This document shows, piece by piece, positions 33,649 to 37,779 of a DNA stretch of 37,779 nucleotides. Each line of letters starts with the position of its first letter. Position 1 is the first letter of the stretch. Under the pieces are notes generated by a model. The model was not told the DNA's origin. It made no database searches and worked only from the letters and a program-made list of their open reading frames with translations. Origin of the DNA: CAZGSN01 sp964371655 (GTDB lineage Bacteria; Desulfobacterota; Binatia; HRBIN30); NCBI GenBank assembly GCA_964371655.1, contig CAYJOD010000061.1:1-37779 (forward strand). The letters are read 5' to 3'. The translations under genes were made by a program, and so were the position numbers.

Positions 33649-34602
33649 CTACCGTGGCTCCGAGCGAACCGCCTCGGCCATGCGCACGGCATCGCGCGTC
33701 GCGGCGATATCGTGCGTACGCACCAGAGAGGCGCCGTTCAACACCGCAATCGCCGCTGCGGCCAGGGACCCATACAGGCGCTCGCCCGGATCGGCATGGC
33801 CGCAGATACGCCCAACAAACGATTTGCGCGAAATGCCCACCAGCAAAGGCCTACCAAGTCTGCGCAGTCGCGACAAGCCGCTGAGAACGGCGCAATCGAA
33901 CTTGTACCAGGGGACCGCTCCTTGCCGGAAAAATCCGATCCCGGGGTCGAACACAACACGCCCCGTGGGAATTCGCGCGGCCCGGACCCGCGCTCCACAT
34001 CCGCGTAGCAGCCCGGCGACGACAGCAAGCGGCGCGGCCGACGTGGGCTCGGTCTCCGAGGCCATCATCACCACCCCCTGCGCATGCACGGCAACCGCCG
34101 CCATCCCGGGGTCATAGCTCATCCCGCTCACGTCGTTGATGATTCTCGCGCCCGCTTCCATCGCGGCCAGGGCCACGCGACTGCGCTGCGTGTCGACACA
34201 GATCGGAACCGCGACGCTGTCGCGCAGCACTTCGATCGCCGCCACCATCCGGCGCCGCTCTTCGCGCTCGCCGATGGAACCGTTCAGGTACGGCGCGGTC
34301 GACATCGCCCCGACGTCGAGGATCGCCGCTCCGTCGCGTACCATCTCCGTCGCGCGCCTTTCCAACGCGCGCCGCCCGCGCGCTACCGAGGCGGCGTAGA
34401 ACGACTCAGCGGAAACGTTGATCACCCCGACCAGGCAGGTCGGGAAGCCGTCGCCGACCTCGACGCCAGCGAGGTTAGCGTAGTGCGCAGCATTCGCGGC
34501 GCTGAGGCTACGTGCGCCCGGGGCCTCCGCTCCACGAAGCACCGACGCCGGTGATCGCCCGTCCATCGAGCTCTCGATCTGTCGAGCCCTTGGATTGTGC
34601 AC
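33649..34602 (-). CDS. Dihydropteroate synthase-related protein (pterin-binding TIM barrel)
   Basis: A roughly 317-residue protein of the DHPS/pterin-binding family. Conserved landmarks in order are LVGVINVSAESFY (canonical GILNVTPDSF), AILDVGAMSTAPY (canonical DIGGESTRPG), PICVDTQRS, ARIINDVSGMSYD, VVFDPGIGFF, LLVGISRKSFVG and LVRTHDIAATRDAVRMAEAV. The loop motifs differ from standard FolP in the same way as I recall for DHPS-like proteins of methanogens and other C1-pterin users, so it may not make dihydropteroate. It begins (GTG 34602) four bases after the enoyl-CoA hydratase stop, with AAGGGG upstream. Alternative starts are 34644 and the ATG at 34566. Confidence 0.75.
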   Translation of the reverse strand: MHNPRARQIESSMDGRSPASVLRGAEAPGARSLSAANAAHYANLAGVEVGDGFPTCLVGVINVSAESFYAASVARGRRALERRATEMVRDGAAILDVGAMSTAPYLNGSIGEREERRRMVAAIEVLRDSVAVPICVDTQRSRVALAAMEAGARIINDVSGMSYDPGMAAVAVHAQGVVMMASETEPTSAAPLAVVAGLLRGCGARVRAARIPTGRVVFDPGIGFFRQGAVPWYKFDCAVLSGLSRLRRLGRPLLVGISRKSFVGRICGHADPGERLYGSLAAAAIAVLNGASLVRTHDIAATRDAVRMAEAVRSEPR

Positions 34603-34606
34603 GAGG

Positions 34607-35383
34607 TTACTTCCCCTTCCACTCCGGCTTGCGCTTCTGTGCAAAAGCCATGACGCCTTCCATCATGTCTTCCGAGGCAAACAACTTCCCGAGCTCCGAG
34701 TACGACTTGTGCATCGACTCTTCCAACGGCATGCCCTGACTCAGCATCGCAACCTGCTTGCTGGCGCGCACCGAGGTCGGTGAGCAGGCGACGATCTCGT
34801 CGGCCCAGCGTTGCGCCGCCGCCTGCAACTGGTCGAGGGCGACGACCTCGTTCACGATTCCGAGCTGATGCGCTTGCTGCGCCGCGATCGACTTTCCAGT
34901 GAGCATCATGCCCATGGCGATCTTCGGTGGGATGTGACGCGGTAGGCGTTGCATCCCACCGGCCAACGCGGCGAGACCCACCTTGGGCTCGGGAAGACCG
35001 AAGCTCGCACCTTCGGCGGCGACGATGATGTCGCATGCCAGAGCAATCTCAAACCCGCCCCCCAAGGCCAAGCCATTGACCGCGGCGATCACCGGCTTGA
35101 ACAAGTCGAAGCGAGCCGTCAGCCCGCCGAAGCCGCCCTTGCCCATCTCACCGACCATGCCGTGGGTTGCCGAGTACTTCAGGTCGTTGCCGGCAGAGAA
35201 GGCCTTGTCGCCCGCGCCGGTGACGATGGCGACCCAACAGTCCGCGTCCGCGTCGAAGTCGTCGAACGCCTTTGACAGCTCCAGGTTCGCCGGGGGATGT
35301 AGCGCGTTGCGTACCTCCGGACGATTGATCGTGATCCTGACGACTCGTCCATCCTTCTCGTACTTGATGTGTTCGAACCCCAT
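34607..35383 (-). CDS. Enoyl-CoA hydratase/isomerase family protein (crotonase)
   Basis: A 258-residue crotonase. The oxyanion-hole segments are KAFSAGNDLKYSA near 63-75 and NGLALGGGFEIALACDI near 101-117. The two catalytic glutamates of enoyl-CoA hydratase are present: one in GGGFEIA and one in FGLPEPKVGL. The C-terminal helix carries ASKQVAMLSQGMPLEESM. Members hydrate 2-enoyl-CoAs in beta-oxidation or act on related acyl-CoAs; the exact substrate is not clear. It precedes the DHPS-like gene with a 4-base gap, so they share a transcript, though a functional link is not obvious. The ATG at 35383 has GAGGAGA upstream. Confidence 0.9.
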   Translation of the reverse strand: MGFEHIKYEKDGRVVRITINRPEVRNALHPPANLELSKAFDDFDADADCWVAIVTGAGDKAFSAGNDLKYSATHGMVGEMGKGGFGGLTARFDLFKPVIAAVNGLALGGGFEIALACDIIVAAEGASFGLPEPKVGLAALAGGMQRLPRHIPPKIAMGMMLTGKSIAAQQAHQLGIVNEVVALDQLQAAAQRWADEIVACSPTSVRASKQVAMLSQGMPLEESMHKSYSELGKLFASEDMMEGVMAFAQKRKPEWKGK

Positions 35384-35633
35384 GAGATCTCCTCTAATCG
35401 GCGCCTATCAACCCGACGCGGTGTGGCCTGAGTATTCGCGAGGCGAGGAGCAAGCGCAAGAGCGCGCACGAATCCGTGGTGGGCCTGCTTGATATTTTCG
35501 CTCGATATCATCTCGAGCCAAACGGATCTGCAGTGGAATGTCGTGCCGACCGTGGTCTCCGGAAAATTCCTCGCCGCGAAAATTGCGACGGCTCGGAATG
35601 ACAATCAAACCGACCCGCGAGCCCACGACTTTC

Positions 35634-37328
<1,695 letters not shown>

Positions 37329-37779
37329 CGCTGCCTGATACTCCTCGATCGTTAACCGGTGCGGCACACATAGGAGGGGTGCCGCGGCGGGTCAACCCGC
37401 ACCCGGTCAAACGCTTCGACGACGATCGATCCAGAGAGTTTTGATCGCGGGCAACGCCCGGGAACCGAAGGGGGGCACAGACTGTGTTCGTAGCGGGGAA
37501 GTCTTGCAGGCCACGGAAGGACAATGAGAAACAGAAAACAGGACACCGGAAACTGGAAACGGGTCAATTCGCCGGTCTTCCATCTCCGGCCAAACGTTTC
37601 CTGTTTTCCATTTCTTCTTCCGGTGGCAGCCGCGTCGCAAGCATCCTGCAGCGCGAGCCGACATCCGCGCACCTCGGGACTGTGCTCGACGGGCAGGGCC
37701 ACGGCAAAGTCGCTGACGGAGGATATGCCTGGGAGCGCCGGCATCTTGCCGGCGCGAATCACGCCGCCTGGAAGGCGGC
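37329..37779. other. Right-edge intergenic region with two palindromic repeats
   Basis: No gene is supported in this 451-base end. It contains an imperfect inverted repeat with arms 37527-37543 and 37599-37615 (15 of 17 matches), and REP-like hairpins from 37735 onward. Open frames here are Arg/Pro-rich shadows. Confidence 0.5.
37735..37779. repeat. Paired REP-like hairpins at window edge
   Basis: A perfect hairpin (arms 37735-37743 and 37747-37755, GCGCCGGCA and TGCCGGCGC, loop TCT) is followed by a second one, GCCGCC-TGGAA-GGCGGC, at the very end. Such clusters of short perfect hairpins with GCCGGCATC words resemble REP/BIME elements. The cluster continues past the window. Confidence 0.55.

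Noticed and set aside
37352..37762. 136-codon minus-strand open frame at the right edge
   Set aside because: Its N-terminus is encoded by the REP-like hairpin, and the remainder is low-complexity repeat DNA with no protein features.

Overview
The window is GC-rich chromosomal DNA from a Gram-negative, diderm bacterium. The evidence for an outer membrane is a CpaC-type secretin and several lipoprotein signals. The style (long high-GC genes, a two-module ThyX, a complete Tad pilus locus, palindromic dispersed repeats between genes) resembles deltaproteobacterial, myxobacterial or Binatota-like metagenome genomes. That placement is an inference; there is no rRNA gene or other decisive marker. 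One 100-N scaffold gap lies at 29645-29744.

Left flank (1-8.4 kb): an ABC-2 permease, a double-module ThyX-like protein and a UvrD/PcrA-type helicase on the plus strand. These are followed by a receiver-ATPase fusion of the CpaE type (plus) that converges on a large flavin/Fe-S oxidoreductase of the 2,4-dienoyl-CoA reductase family (minus). A small CoA-binding-domain protein follows on the minus strand.

Centre (9.2-29.9 kb): one uninterrupted minus-strand run that reads, in transcription order: at least two Flp pilins, prepilin peptidase (CpaA/TadV), TadE-like pseudopilin, CpaB, CpaC secretin, a miniature TadG remnant, three tandem near-identical TadG-like genes, CpaE/TadZ, TadA ATPase, TadB, TadC, a 2526-residue lipoprotein built of 12 Ig-like repeats joined by Thr/Pro linkers, and a DUF192-methyltransferase fusion. 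This is a Tad (Flp) pilus locus with unusual cargo. The secretin, ATPase, platform and peptidase build the fibre. The giant lipoprotein and the triplicated TadG-like proteins look like the surface-exposed, variable part. A consensus sigma-54 promoter with an upstream dyad sits before the pilins.

Right flank (30.4-37.8 kb): a divergent coiled-coil lipoprotein (plus), then minus-strand UbiA-family prenyltransferase, 7Fe-type ferredoxin, DHPS-related protein, enoyl-CoA hydratase and glutaminyl-tRNA synthetase. Intergenic regions carry several families of long imperfect or perfect inverted repeats.

Most notable: (i) the Ig-repeat stalk lipoprotein embedded in the tad operon; (ii) the TadG triplication with a fourth internally deleted copy; (iii) the tandem pilins interrupted by an assembly gap that may hide more copies; (iv) the ThyX duplication in which each half keeps a different part of the signature motif; (v) the sigma-54 plus dyad control region.
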